Of a stretch of 64,000 nt of DNA, positions 49,291 to 62,335 are shown piece by piece. The DNA comes from Megalonaias nervosa (Eukaryota > Mollusca > Bivalvia > Unionida > Unionidae), in NCBI GenBank assembly GCA_016617855.1, contig JAECUM010004449.1, positions 1-64,000 on the forward strand, in the 5' to 3' direction. The notes under the pieces are model-generated. The model was not told the origin of the DNA. It did no database searches and saw only the letters and a list, made by a program, of their open reading frames with translations. Made by a program: the position numbers and the translations under genes. Every line of letters begins with the position of its first letter. Within the stretch, counting starts at the first letter, position 1.

Positions 49291-49894
49291 TGCGTACCTG
49301 CTTTTCGTCTTGTTTGTAAGTTACAAATTGATGTTTACTTGCTTTTGAGTTCATGACCTAGCAGCTATTATGATCTTATAATGTTCTAGAAGCGAAATGT
49401 TATATTAAGCTGATTGAGCTTTTTTTTTTTTTTTTCTTCAGAAAGTTCTATTGCTATATAGGTCAAGTAGGAACATATATGAGGTTGAGCTCAGCAAAAT
49501 TATTCGTGGTTTAATATGAGTCTGGAATGAGATATAATTTGAGAGGACTCGTTTATTTAGTCATTGGAATTATAATCTGCTCATTGACTGCGTGGACTAA
49601 AACACTGGTTTTGGATTATTAGAATTCATTCAAAGACATTCTGGATTGTATCATTGTGATATATCAAGACTGTTCGTACATCCACTCAGTAAAGACCAGG
49701 AATTCATTCGGAACACTTTATTAATTTGGACTTGTGATATAACGTTTTAGATTATTTGGGATTAGATTAGCACCAATGTAAATTCCTTTTAAATGTTAAC
49801 TTTGTATTCTAGGAATACATTATTTGCTGAATGTTACTATACTTGTGAGTTTTTCTTTTTCTTTTACGGATTTTAAGACAATAGAGTCGTAACA
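49291..49894 (+). repeat. Candidate 3' LTR
   Basis: Starts TG after the RNase H end and finishes gagtcgtaaca at 49894. T-rich, with an internal run of T. Evidence for LTR status is its position, TG..CA ends, and partial match to 46529-46745. No purine tract was seen before it and no target duplication was confirmed. Confidence 0.4.
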
Positions 49895-50714
49895 CTCTGT
49901 ACTCGGACAAAGCGGACATCTCTGAATAGAATAACATAGCCCTATCCTCTTAAGAACGAAACGGCAGTAAGAAACGTTTCCATTAGTTTAACTGAATTTA
50001 GCTTCAAATGACTGCAGAATTGTACTCCACTTTGATGTTTAAACGGTGCCAACTACTTTAAAAGTCTCCGCATAAACTTTACTTTGCGTAACTAATATTT
50101 TTATCTGGGTCAAGGAACATAGGATAAAGCCACCAATCCTATTTCCTTTTGTCAAGACCTACCAAGTAGCCGCGCTTCACATATCAGTACATTCCACCAT
50201 TGTTTTGATTAGGCTGCCCTCTCTCTCCTTCCATGCAGCGAATTAATTATCACAGTTCAACTGTTGGGACAATTATAAAGTTATTCGTTAGGTACATGAC
50301 AATATAGATAAATGAACTCATGTATAAGTCTGAGTTTGTATGAAAAAGCTGTATTGTTTTAATTTCATGTAACAGTGTCTTTGATGCATTTGTGGAATAA
50401 ACTTGAACTTGGCAGATTCAGCTTTATTGTGCACTTTTAATTTATCAGCTAATATGGATCCCTTATCCAACCAAACAGTTTTAGCTTAGTATTGGTTGCA
50501 GATTTAGTACCGTAACCTCCCAGAGAAAGTTATCCAATTGTTAAGATTCAGAAGGACCTTTGATCCCGTTGCGTACTCAGGCCAAGTTTCATTTATGAAG
50601 AGGCAATATTTTGTTTCAGTCAATTTGAAATTAAAGTTTCTGATTCTTGTTAAAGTATAGATCGACAATAACGATTGAAAGAATTGAATGGATATTTTAT
50701 TTTATATTCTTTGT

Positions 50715-50932
50715 CAGATAAATTGCACTTCTGTACGGTATTTGGGCAGACAGAAAGTTCTGGAAACGGTCTGGTAACTTGTATAGATGTCCCAGTTGCA
50801 ATGTCCCTTATTCAGAATACACTAAAGCATTTTGAAACTAGTGTCAATGTTAGAGAACAGTCTGAAATTATTCGACGGGCATCGATCCAGTTACAAACAA
50901 CTCTACTTTTTTTTTCAAAACACGCACCTTAA
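50715..50932 (+). other. Possible 3' terminal exon, unrecognised protein
   Basis: A plausible acceptor (tatattctttgtcag at 50,717) opens a frame to the stop at 50930. It contains FGQTESSGNGLVTCIDVPVA, then a helical stretch MSLIQNTLKHFETSVNV and EQSEIIRRASIQLQT. Composition is balanced and not repeat-like. I do not know the family and no upstream exon was found, so it may be chance. Confidence 0.2.
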
Positions 50933-53900
50933 TATTTTCATAAAAAAATGCCTAGATATGACCATTTGTTGGAAATAAAAATTAAGCCAATTTAATATTT
51001 CAATATATTTAGGACATGTTATAAGGGGATGTGATTATTATGCTCATAAAGGGATTTTCTTCTGTCATTTATGTTCAAATCTCAGCTTTTTAAGAACATT
51101 GCTTAACCAGTCAAATTTTAACATTTATTATTATATCTTTTTAGTATATCTCATACAAATGACAATGTTAATGAATGGGGTGTAGAATGTCAGATGTTGT
51201 GACCCCCTGTCTTGCTCCCTTGCTCTCATGGAATTTATACTTGCGGTGATGTGAACAAATTTTCATATCTCCCCTTTACGAAGGGCGATTATGTATATCA
51301 TTTACCTCATAGAAGTAAAGGTGGCAATGAAGGGCTTACAGTACGTTACGTGTCAACCAAGGCAATCAGTGTATAATATAACCTTCACGTGTGCAAACGG
51401 TTATCTTTTAAGATTCCAAAGTCTGTCTTGAAGCCTTGTCGCTAAACTAGAAGTCCAAAGCATACTTTGACCGTACTTGCGTCACGCATTATAAATCCAT
51501 GTTGAAATTAGTTTCCGTCTGCCCACCTATTCGTTCACCCGTCTGTCTCCAATCCCCTTTCGTCTCTCCATACATGCGCTTTTTACGAAGGTTTAAGAAA
51601 TATATAAGCAACAAGGAGAGAATAAAATTTGGAGTATTTTCTCTAATCTTTATATTCTTTATATACATTTGTATTATATTGATTTGCTATGAACAATAAA
51701 AATTAGTATTTGACCCTGTGAACCAAAATGCCACTATTTCTGCATTTTGTTTCTTTTATTTATTTTTCATTATGAACTTCTAAACATGTATCCAATGTTA
51801 CTCCATTGTATTGAAAGTCAAGAATATCAAAATTAAACGTCTAATAATAAAGCATTAAGTGATTTTTAAATTCATTTGCCAAAAGGACTTCTCAAAGACA
51901 AAGATATTTATCCTTGGCAAATATAGGTTAGCAAACTCATTAAAATTCCGTTAATGCATATTATCTAATGCCCATTACTCACTAGATTTTATTTTAGCAT
52001 GTTTCTGCCCCACCACCCTTTCTCTTTCTCTCCCTCCCTCCCTCCCTCCCTCCCTCCCTCTCTCTTCTATGCTAAACTAAAATCACTCTTGACAACACAC
52101 ACTATTTCTGCGCCTGGAGCAAGGACACACATGTATACATCTGCATATCTTAATGTTAGATATTTGTTGTGATATACCATTAGATGTAGTTCTAAGTGGG
52201 TATGTTGTTCCACAGCGACGTTGATTCAGATGAGTATCGAGTGTAAGGATTGAATAAGACATAACTACCTAGAGTATAATATAAATAGGCTGTCAAACCA
52301 AATATCAGATATTTGTCTTATCTCCCTCACAGCCATCAACCAGTTAATCACGCCACAGCGTGCACAAAAGTGGTTATATGATGCATCCCTGATAAGAGGG
52401 AGCGTGGCCTTAATGAGTCTTGTATAATATCATAAGCACTTAACGTGTCAACCGATAAAGATATTCATATAGCCACAGATGGAACGCAGCCATCATCATA
52501 CATGTACGAAATGCTCCACAAATTTGATTATGTATGTTGACCAGGCATTTTATCTTTGACGCAACTCAACGTATCCGTGGCCGATCTCTTAAGTACTAAA
52601 ACGATTATTGGTTTTAGAGCATAGTAATTGGCTAAGTAAAACACCATTATTAACTCCAGAACCAAGTGTGTCGAAAAGTTGGACCGTAAGGAATGGAAAG
52701 GAGAAGTACATTATTCTGATTTAGTTTTCAACCGATACTTGTTTTAAAATGTTTTCTCACGATAGTCTGGAAGGAGGGAAGTCTAGAATGACAGATAACA
52801 AAACCCACTGTGTTGGTAATCTTTAAGACAAAAACTGTGTACGACGGATCTGCCAGTGTAGAAGCTATCATACGCTTCAAACGTTAAACATATGGATAAG
52901 GAAACGCCCGTCAGTTTGGTCAGACAAAATGAGTCTATTTACGTCACACATGTGGTGTACTATATCATCGTGTACCTTCAAACAGAATTGCAGATTAGTT
53001 CTTTCTTTGATGGCCTATGACATCAACACCCAAGCGCAAGGTTAAAAATGTAGAACAGTTTTTATCTGAAAGTAAAATACAAATATTAGACTGAAACAGG
53101 TTTTTAAACAAGATATCAATCATAATTCTGTAGTTTAAGAGTTAAAGTTCAAGTTCTGTTTTAGCATCGGCACAACTCGGTTTCTCGCCAACGAAACAAT
53201 TTTAAAGCATGTGTGCATCAAGAAAAACAAGTGAGCTCGTGTATTGTTACAGACTGACTGGAAATTGATCGTCGATATTCTGTAATGTCTTTATCATGAA
53301 CAATCCAAAATGAAATCATCTCGATAGCAGCGATAAATTTGACATTAAATAATATTATCAAGAGGCAAGTCAGAAATAATTATCTATCCAGTACTATTTT
53401 GGCTGGAAACGATTTTCTCTATATACCACAATGACAAACCTACTTTTTGATAAATGCTCAGATGAAAATCTTAAAGTAACAGTGAAACAAATAAAACAAT
53501 AAAACCAGTCTAATACAACATTTTTATAAAATGTTTCCTTCAAAATCACTTATTGTATTTTTAGTAACCATTTTTTTTTTCTTCAGATTACCTAGTTTCT
53601 GTGATAAAATATTTTAACATACATTTTGTTATCTTTTCCATTTTTTTCTAATGTTGATCAAAACCGAAAACATCCAATTAAGCATGCCCGTAATCCGGTC
53701 CATTTTTCTTTAAAGATAAAGGAAAACTCATAATCCTTCATTAACTAACTGCAATGCTGTTTTAAACACAAACAATGCACTACTTTATTGACGTTGAAAG
53801 CTTTTATTTACGTTGCCTTAATGCTTATGAAATGTATATATGTGTGAAAAAAAAACATTTTGCAGCGATATCGACCATATAAAAACATGTTCAGCATATA

Positions 53901-54008
53901 AAAGCGTTCTTATTCATTATATAAGTAATCTGCTTAGTCAGTTCTTGACATATAAAACCGTTTCCTCCTTCGTAATTTCGAAATGTTAAGAGGCATTCTG
54001 ATGCGGCA

Positions 54009-54090
<82 letters not shown>
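54009..54090. repeat. (AAT)n-(AGT)n microsatellite
   Basis: About 40 bp AAT followed by about 42 bp AGT. Confidence 0.95.
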
Positions 54091-56806
54091 TGACACAAAA
54101 GTAAACTGAACGGATTTGTAAAAAATATTCTTAGGTCCACATGTTTGGTTCCACCACCTAAAATTGTGTCAACAGTACCAAAAATCATTTTGGGCAAAGA
54201 CGGATTCGTGGGAAAATGTCGGTCACAGTCTTCGGTTAGGACCTATAGGATCGGGATCTGAACAATTCCCAAGTTATATTCTACGGCTAGACGTGTATGT
54301 TCAGGTAGCATAGCTAACGGGTTTCGTGCTGATGTGTTGATATTTGGATCAGCGTAAAGGTCATGCATCCTATGTCTCAGATATATTAGACTAACAAATC
54401 TGGAGTAATATTCCTGTTATATAAATCTATCCGTCCCCTCCCTAGCTTTACTCAAGGACGGATGGACCAACGTTTACCAGCGTTTGTGAACATTTATAGA
54501 ACCCATCCCCAATCATTACCCAAAGTTTACAATCTATATATTAAAAAAATGCGTTATGAGCTGCGCGATTTTATTCACGTGCACGCATTCACCTGTGTTC
54601 AATCGGAGATCGTATAAATCAAGATGCCAATTTCAAGGCTATATGTATGAGAGAACACTGTTTTGTGATTAATACATACTAAGCAAACTAAATTAGAAAC
54701 ATATTAATATAAAAATATATCATCTTCACCATTGAGCGCGAATAAATACATAAATAAGCAGTAGCTGCAACATAATTGTTAACAGAGAACACTATTTCTA
54801 ATTACTGAATCCATCAATATGGGGCACGCAACTTTCTGGAAGTGACCTGTCCGCTTTTTCCTAGAATGAGTTTAGTGTGCATACATTTTATAATGATCAT
54901 ACACTAAAATATCCAGCTTTCATTGTATTATATATTATCGTAAAAATCAAACCATGGCATGACATGAATTTGAGAAAGAAAAAAAACCTTCCAGGCAAAA
55001 GAATAGTACAGATATGCGATCTCTTTTCACAGAATGTATTCAGGACACGTGGTAAGTGAATAAAAATAATAAAATAATAATAATAATGGTGTGACATACC
55101 TATCACATGGAGAGCGGCGCTTGGACAATATCTATAAATTTTGGCATCTATCTTTCTAGAACTAAGTTCATCTTTCATTATCTAAATATGCATCGTTCGT
55201 ATGTGAATTAATATTTTCTTTACCACAAACCTAGAACATTATTCATTTATGGTGAAATAGGTTCTTCCTATCCTCCCTTTATGTGTGTTGGAAGAGGGGG
55301 AGCGCGGGGTCTGACCTTTTCAGTTAGTATTCTGGGATCAAAGGCGAATACATCCAGTATCTTGGATAAAACGCAAAACGTACCTAGGTAAATCATTCCC
55401 ATGCAGAATGAATTACGCTTCATAAACGGGAGATCTATCAAGCAATCTTACTAATTCGAGATATTAATATACAAATGACAGTGACAGTACTGTTAACAAA
55501 TTCATTGTGTCGAGCAAATGGAAGAGTTGAACGGACGCACACAGCTTGGCCAATTTTAAATTGGTTACAGTTAAGTATCTTATCTTCTTTTCCTTTCTTA
55601 TTTCTCTCAAAAAGTGTACCCATTGTTTTGGGCCCTCAACATCGTGGATGATCTTTGTGTTGACGGACATTTTCCTAGTATTGTTCCCATGTATTTTATA
55701 ATAGATTTGCAACGTGAATTTTATTATCATCTAACATATCTCCAATTCGGGTCAAATATGATGCTTTTCCCAATTGGTTTTGTGATGTAATTTTACCCCA
55801 TAAATGTTACCAGATCTAAATGGACACACCATGTAGGACAGGAGAAGCCAATCAGTCTGATGATTTCATGTCAGATCTCACAAGTTTAACTGTTCAAATA
55901 CAAAACAGATGTAACAGTTCTAACCTCCAAATGTAACACTCCTCATAACCATGAACTTCGATAAATTACAATATGCACTGTAAAATAAATAGATTGTGTT
56001 TTCGAATGAGTTGAGCAGGAAAGTTGATTTTAACTTTGGTCATCGTTTTGGTGGTTTGGAGATCTAGAACATGGTCGTGTGACAGCCTTAATGTGACTGA
56101 GAGGTAATTCAACACTACAAATTCCAAAACGCACACTGGGAATACATAGAATCAGTGTTAGTGTTTATTTCTTAATGGAGAGAGACTATTTGGTAAAACA
56201 AATACACGTTATACCTTGTGTTTTAGGTTATGCCATCACGATACATGATAATCGTCAGACGTTCAATTATTAATATACCTTAGAATAACATAGCCTGAAA
56301 GTGCCCAAACAAGATAAAAAAGAAACTTTTATATGTTAGTGTATCTAATTAAAGAAAATGGTTTTTCTCATTAAATTTGAACTTAGGAAACAAAAATTGT
56401 CAGCGAGTAAAACTCATTGTTTCTAGAAACGGACATGTGCTGCAATTTGATAACTTAGTGAGTGCAAAGTGTTTTGTTAATTTTAAAATGTGTGCACTGT
56501 TTAATAGTTCACAAAATTGCAAAATGCACAAGTCGACTTTTTAACAAGAATAACTGTTCATTTTAAATTCCATTTTAAAGGTAAGAAAGTTACCCCAAAA
56601 TTATTAAAGGTCATTTATAGTTATCGCAGTATAGTAGTAATGTTAGTTTTTTTATTGTTATATTTAAGATGAATACGATGATAATAGTGACAATTTTCAA
56701 TAACGACAATGATAACGGTAATTTATCATTCCTTCCTTGTATATTTTCAAGTCCAATACAAATCAGTAATTATGTGAATACACACCCAAGAAGAAATTTA
56801 TGCACG

Positions 56807-56812
56807 CATACA

Positions 56813-56842
<30 letters not shown>
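56807..56842. repeat. (CATA)n microsatellite
   Basis: Nine CATA units. The matching part of copy 1 (about 2,060-2,160) has only scattered cata motifs, so the repeat grew from a shared CATA-rich seed. Confidence 0.9.
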
Positions 56843-56845
<3 letters not shown>

Positions 56846-58824
56846 GCCATTCAAAAAAGAAAAATAGACAAACGTACATAAATATTTACATACATACAGA
56901 CTAACTAACAAGGAGGCTTATTTTACAATGACCGACAATAATGTTTAAATTTGTGAACTCTGTAAATTGGTTCATGTTCATAGGTATCTGGGAAGTTCTG
57001 ATTGATAATATATGTTGACGTAGCAGGTCCTTTTTGGTTGGTTATATTATTCAAGTCTTAAATATTTAGACAATACAAATGCCCGTTGATTTAGAAATGC
57101 TAATAAATCTGTAGCAAGCCGAGTTTTTAACTGTTATATCTTACATAACCTGGCAACATTGATCAAACTGATCAGATATGTCAAATGTTACTTACCAGGA
57201 AGGTTAAAAAGAGCTAGGAACCTAACAATTGCAGTATGATTGGACAAAGTTGTGTTGACGCTCTTTGTTCATCGACGGTGAATATGAAGTGTATTGCTTC
57301 CTGTACTGATATAGCGCATAATACAGTAACGTGCTACACTATCAGTCACTCAAGAACGGAGAAAGGTGGGGTGTGAGACATGCGGTTGAGATGGGGTAAG
57401 ATTGTTGGATGGAGAACGCATACATGTGTATAAGTATCTAAAACATTTTATTCTAGTATATATGATACTGTACTACTACTACAACTACTACTACTACTAC
57501 TAACTGAACATAGATACATGCATACACACATATTTTTAAAAGTATGTGGACAAATGCATAGGAAGGCCCAATTGTCACCTAAACGAAAACTAAGATATGA
57601 GAAGTTACCTGTTTCATCTAAAGTTGTAATATGTTTTCAAAGACTTACTTTCTACGATTGACGCGGTCATAATTTCCATTTTTACTAGTCCAAATGCCAT
57701 AAATTTATTTTACCAACTCAAGATGATTTTAGTGAAACGAGCAAATACCTTTTTATTCTTTGTCCAAAATTATTCTCTCATGGTCTCCACCATTAATTCA
57801 TCAGTTTTATATTAATTATATAACATAAACTAAAAGTCTACAGCAAGGCAGTTTTATCTTTATGATATATTTGTCATGTATATCTACCCCACACAACCGC
57901 ATTGTACATATATGCCAAATTGTCACCTACCAAAAGGACCTAGCCCTTGGATTTGGATTCAAATTCTAAAACAGTCTTGTTGTTATTTACCACTCCATGC
58001 AATATTCCAGAAGTTTTACATCTATATCTTAAATATTGTTTGAACAATTACCTGATAATTTGCACCTTCGCATAGAGGGATGGATATGATCACATACTCA
58101 CCAAAGCTTTTTCGAAAACGGAAGAAGAATGGTAAAGGCCTTATCGTTCTTGCTGCCCTTATTTACATAGGAATTAGAACGCTGTAACTTACGCTGGGAA
58201 AAGATCATGTGCAACTCACGCTTTCAGAAATTGTGTGGACAAAGACTGACAACTTCCTGAGTTTAATGTATATGATGAAAGGAAATGAAGATTAAAAAGA
58301 CATGCCCATAGACATACAGGTGCATTTTAAGGTACGTTATTACATATATACGTACATACATATATACAGCAATTCTATCTTATTTTTCTTTTAATTTAAA
58401 TAATTGGCAGTAATAAAATTGAAAGCTGATATACTTTATATTGTGTCGTACCGTAGTTTAAATAAAAAATGTACAAGTTAACATAAATAAAAAAGCTGCA
58501 TGGCTAAGTAATCAGGGGTCATCTACAACCAAGATTATGGCTTAGTTATACGTAGGTCAGTGCCATGTAGCCATTTTGTAATAATACAAGCCGCCAAATC
58601 GGCCATAAAATTGCCAGTGCTCATTTTAGTTAAAGACTCCCCTCTTCACCACCTGCACCACCCCCGAATATTTTATGTCTGTCAACTTCCTGGTTTTTAG
58701 TGCGAGACTGTTTGACACCATTTCATCTTTCTGTCTAGAAAGAAATTCAGAGTATCCTCCTGTACGTATCGTTTACAATATTTGCAAGATTCATTGACAT
58801 TATTTGCATGATTTGCGTTCATCC

Positions 58825-58988
58825 GTACGTACATACACACATACATACATATATACATAATGCATACATACATACATACATGCATGCATATATACATACA
58901 CACACAAACACATACATACATACATGCATACATACATACATACATACATACATACATACATACATACATACATACATACATACACATA
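58825..58988. repeat. (CATA)n field
   Basis: Imperfect then perfect CATA repeats directly abut the 5' end of a SINE. Confidence 0.9.
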
Positions 58989-59277
58989 ACTAGTGGTTAG
59001 AGCGTCCGCCTCGGATGCGGGAGGTCGTGGGTTCGATCCCCGGTCGAGTCATACCAAAGACTTACAAAAATGGTACTAACAGCTGCCTCGCTTGGCGCTC
59101 AGCATTAAGAGGTTAGTGTTAGGACTGGTCGGCCTGGTGTCAGGATAATCTGACTGGGTGGGACATCATGCTGTCTGCGGCATGATGCCCCAGTGCTAGA
59201 CATCACTATAAACTGCCACACTGCAGACATCGTAGCGATATGACTGAAAAATTATTAAAGCTACGTTAAAATCATAA
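58989..59277 (+). mobile_element. tRNA-derived SINE, second copy, inserted in CATA repeats
   Basis: Starts within the A-box region (ctagtggttagagcg at 58990), so it lacks the first about 25 bp of head seen at 41773. B-box gtgggttcgatcccc at 59027-59041. The body is collinear with the 41.4 kb copy and ends in CA repeats at 59280. The internal hairpin gggacatcatgc/gcatgatgcccc (59160-59191) shows a paired G:C to A:T change relative to the other copy. Flanking CATA repeats hide any target duplication. Confidence 0.85.
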
Positions 59278-59615
59278 TCACACACACACACACAAACACA
59301 CACATAAAAACACACGCACATACACGCATGCGTACATACATACATACATACATGCATACATACATACATACATTCATGCATGCATGCATACATACATACA
59401 TACATATATACATACATAAATGCATACATACATACATACATACATACTACATACACACACATACATACATACATACATACATGCATACACACACATACAT
59501 ACATACATATATACATACATACATACACACACATACATAGATACATATATAAATACATACATACATACATACATACATACACACATACACACATACATAC
59601 ATACATACATACATG
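59278..59615. repeat. (CA)n and (CATA)n field
   Basis: Starts as the SINE's CA tail and passes into about 300 bp of imperfect CATA. Open frames of Cys/Met/Tyr/Val or His/Ile/Thr/Tyr here are repeat artefacts. Confidence 0.95.
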
Positions 59616-60684
59616 GGCGGAGAAACAAATTTAAACAGAAAAGACACAGAGACGCAAAACATACGCTTGTAGCAATTACATAGCTTCCTAATATGCGTGT
59701 ACTCGTAAAACGATTGACCACTTTGTAGATACTATGCTCAAAAGAAGAGAAATATGAAACATCAGATATTGAACAGGTAGTGCTTTGTATTTTGTAAGTC
59801 TGGGGCTATGCAGAGACAATGTACAAAATATCGTATATTGAAAATCTAATGCTTTGAATGTAAAAATCACGGGCAATACCGATAAAATGTACGATGTTGA
59901 ATCTTAACATTTTATTTTTACACAGTCAGTACACAAATGAGATATTTCTTTTTACACAGTCAATACACAAATGAGATATTTCTTATTTAATTTGGTATTA
60001 CTTTTACACTCTTCATCATTAAGTGTCAAAATGTTTCAAAATTTACGAGGCTTAAATGTTTGTACAAATACTACTATAAATAACAGTATATATTTGTTAA
60101 GTGATATGATTGCATGCTTCTTATTATAGCCCCGTTTCTTACATATATTGACTCAATTACCCTTGACATTTGGGGCAGAAACAAGTGGCTAGTCATTGTA
60201 ACTTTTAATAGTAGGCAAAATGACCAGAAATGAAAAATTAAAATCCGCGGTCAACAATACCTGACAGAAAAAATATGACAATAACAAGTAACGGTATTGT
60301 ACAAATCACGTATTATTCTGACCATATGATATTCGCTTCGAAAAGCACAGCGAACAAAAGCACATAAGCAGAAAACTATCATTAACGTTCATTGGAAAAG
60401 TGTTATTTTTTGTGTGCAATTGACGTAATATATTTTCCGTTGGTTTGGGAAAAAATGAAACACAAAACAAAACGCTCTATAGTTGGACGAAGATTCGAAA
60501 CTAGGGCATTCTTGTTAAACATTTCTCCTATTTACCATGAAGGTAGTCTTAATGAATAGTTGAAGGCAGCTAAATGAGTAATTTATAGTTCATACTTCAA
60601 TGCGAGTGATTAATTTCCCTATTTTGACTGATAAAAATACATATAAATCTTTGACAAATTAATTTTCCTTATTGTTATCACTTC

Positions 60685-60688
<4 letters not shown>

Positions 60689-60763
<75 letters not shown>
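60689..60763. repeat. (TA)n microsatellite
   Basis: About 75 bp of TA repeats. Confidence 0.95.
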
Positions 60764-60765
<2 letters not shown>

Positions 60766-61509
60766 ATGACAGTTGAAAACTTGGCAAAAATATATGACAG
60801 CTTTAGTTCCAATTAATGAATAATTCATATCTCAAGAAAGATTAAAAAACAACAGGAAAAAGCCATACTAGTTGACTTTTACAATGCAAGTAAATTTAAT
60901 TAACTACATAGAAATTAGGATGCCGGCATCGTGTTGTCATTGAAATGCATCATTATGCCATACAAGTCAAAGACCTATTTCATAGAAGTCATAACCTTCA
61001 GTTTTTTAACCTTATGGTTCAAAATGCTAAACGCTCTCAAATGACCTTGTCAAATAACTTTATTATTCAAATAAAGTTTGGACAAAATTTAATAATGAAT
61101 GTTTACAGTCAATTTGTAAAATACTATGGCAATAATAGCACTCCAAAATAACTGTTATCTCTCGTCAATAATATAATTCCACCTTCCTGATGCCAGTAAA
61201 CTCTGTCAACCATCCATTATTAAGGTTATGTTCGCTTCTTCAAACCATCAGTGTATTAGAGAGACCAATAAGATCGCTTCACGATTGGAAGGATGAATTA
61301 ATCGAACTTCTAGTTTGATTTAGTCCATGTTTTCGAGAAATGATATGAAAACAGTAATATAATAATACATCAAATTCATTGATTCCTGGAATTAACTTTA
61401 AACCATCAGAGTGCCATTTTACTTATTTTGTTTATGTTTTAATAGACTTGTTTTTCTTTAATAAAATATATCATTCTGACATTTTTCACATTAGTGTTAT
61501 TGGACATAT

Positions 61510-62335
61510 GTTGATAGACTATGCACAGTTTCATTTCCAACTCAAATTATGAATGTAGTTGAATGACATCAATGTATTACTCTCTAAGGCGAGCCCAAAA
61601 ACCCTGCAATATTTTTTTCATACACTTATTTAAAATATTCTACTTATCGCGCTACTGTTGTGTTACATAAGATAGTTAACACATAATAGTTTCTATTTGA
61701 CACCTTATTACATTACAAATTATGTTAAAAGTGTTATCGAATTCTGCGGAAATCGTTAGCTTTTGATTATTTTATTCTCTGATTCAGGTCTAGCTGACAT
61801 GTCATGTTAAACTTTATAATTTGTACTTTAGCTATATGCCAACTGCAAGCATAAAGTGAAATTTTCCATTTTTAGAAAGTAGAAAGCGTTATTTTTCACT
61901 TTTGGAATAATAAACTGAAGAATTGGTAGAGACTTCTTTTGGACAGGAAACGCTCACTGATTTCAGATGTGTAATATCATAAAACTATTAAATGGATTGT
62001 ATGTGGATAAAATTAGTATTTAGGATATGGGATAAATAGATTTGTTTATATTTCCATTTCCAAAACAAATTATTTATGTAGCTGAATGACAGCAATGTAT
62101 TACTCTCTAAGGCGAGCGCATCAAATAACCTTTCTAAATACACCTATGTAAGAACCTCTAATATCACATGACTGTTGTATGACATAAGTTTATTAACACA
62201 TGTAATGTTTTCTATATTACACCTGATTAAATTCCAAATTTCTTTACAGGTGTTATCGAAAGACTATGGAAATCGTTAGCTTTTGATTATACTATTCTCT
62301 GATTTCATGTCGAGCTCACTTGGCGTGCTTTAAAA
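61510..62335. repeat. Diverged direct duplication, offset about 520 bp
   Basis: gtattactctctaaggcgag at 61574 and 62097, and aatcgttagcttttgattat at 61751 and 62271, sit in long collinear similar stretches (61510-61850 and 62040-62335). The spacing is 523 and 520 bp. Confidence 0.85.

Larger units (their letters stand above)
46529..49894 (+). mobile_element. Decayed Ty3/gypsy retrotransposon with integrase before reverse transcriptase (Gmr1-like order)
   Basis: Recognisable parts in order: partial 5' repeat (46529-46745), gag (46748-47030), protease-like tail (47095-47215), integrase (47470-48260), reverse transcriptase (48512-48865), RNase H (48925-49290), and a 3' LTR candidate (49291-49894, starting TG and ending CA). 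A gypsy family with copia-like order (IN before RT-RH) is known as Gmr1-like. The linker between the integrase C-terminus and RT is present (LLCEYEHLFPDVQIRS at about 48,440), so the order is not simply two adjacent elements. Dozens of stops and frameshifts and an RT deletion show it is long dead. Confidence 0.75.
49900..55390. other. Long non-coding interval, weak candidates only
   Basis: Holds (TCCC)n at 52030-52060, (AAT)n at 54009-54048 and (AGT)n at 54048-54090. No supported gene, SINE or transposon was recognised. One weak exon candidate at 50715-50932 is listed separately. Confidence 0.5.

Noticed and set aside
58989..59060. Functional tRNA gene
   Set aside because: The 5' acceptor half is missing and the unit continues into a SINE body with a CA tail, as in the copy at 41.4 kb.
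58697..59721. Long Cys/Met/Tyr/Val-rich frames on the minus strand
   Set aside because: Translations of CATA repeats; period-4 DNA gives a 4-residue repeat in every frame.
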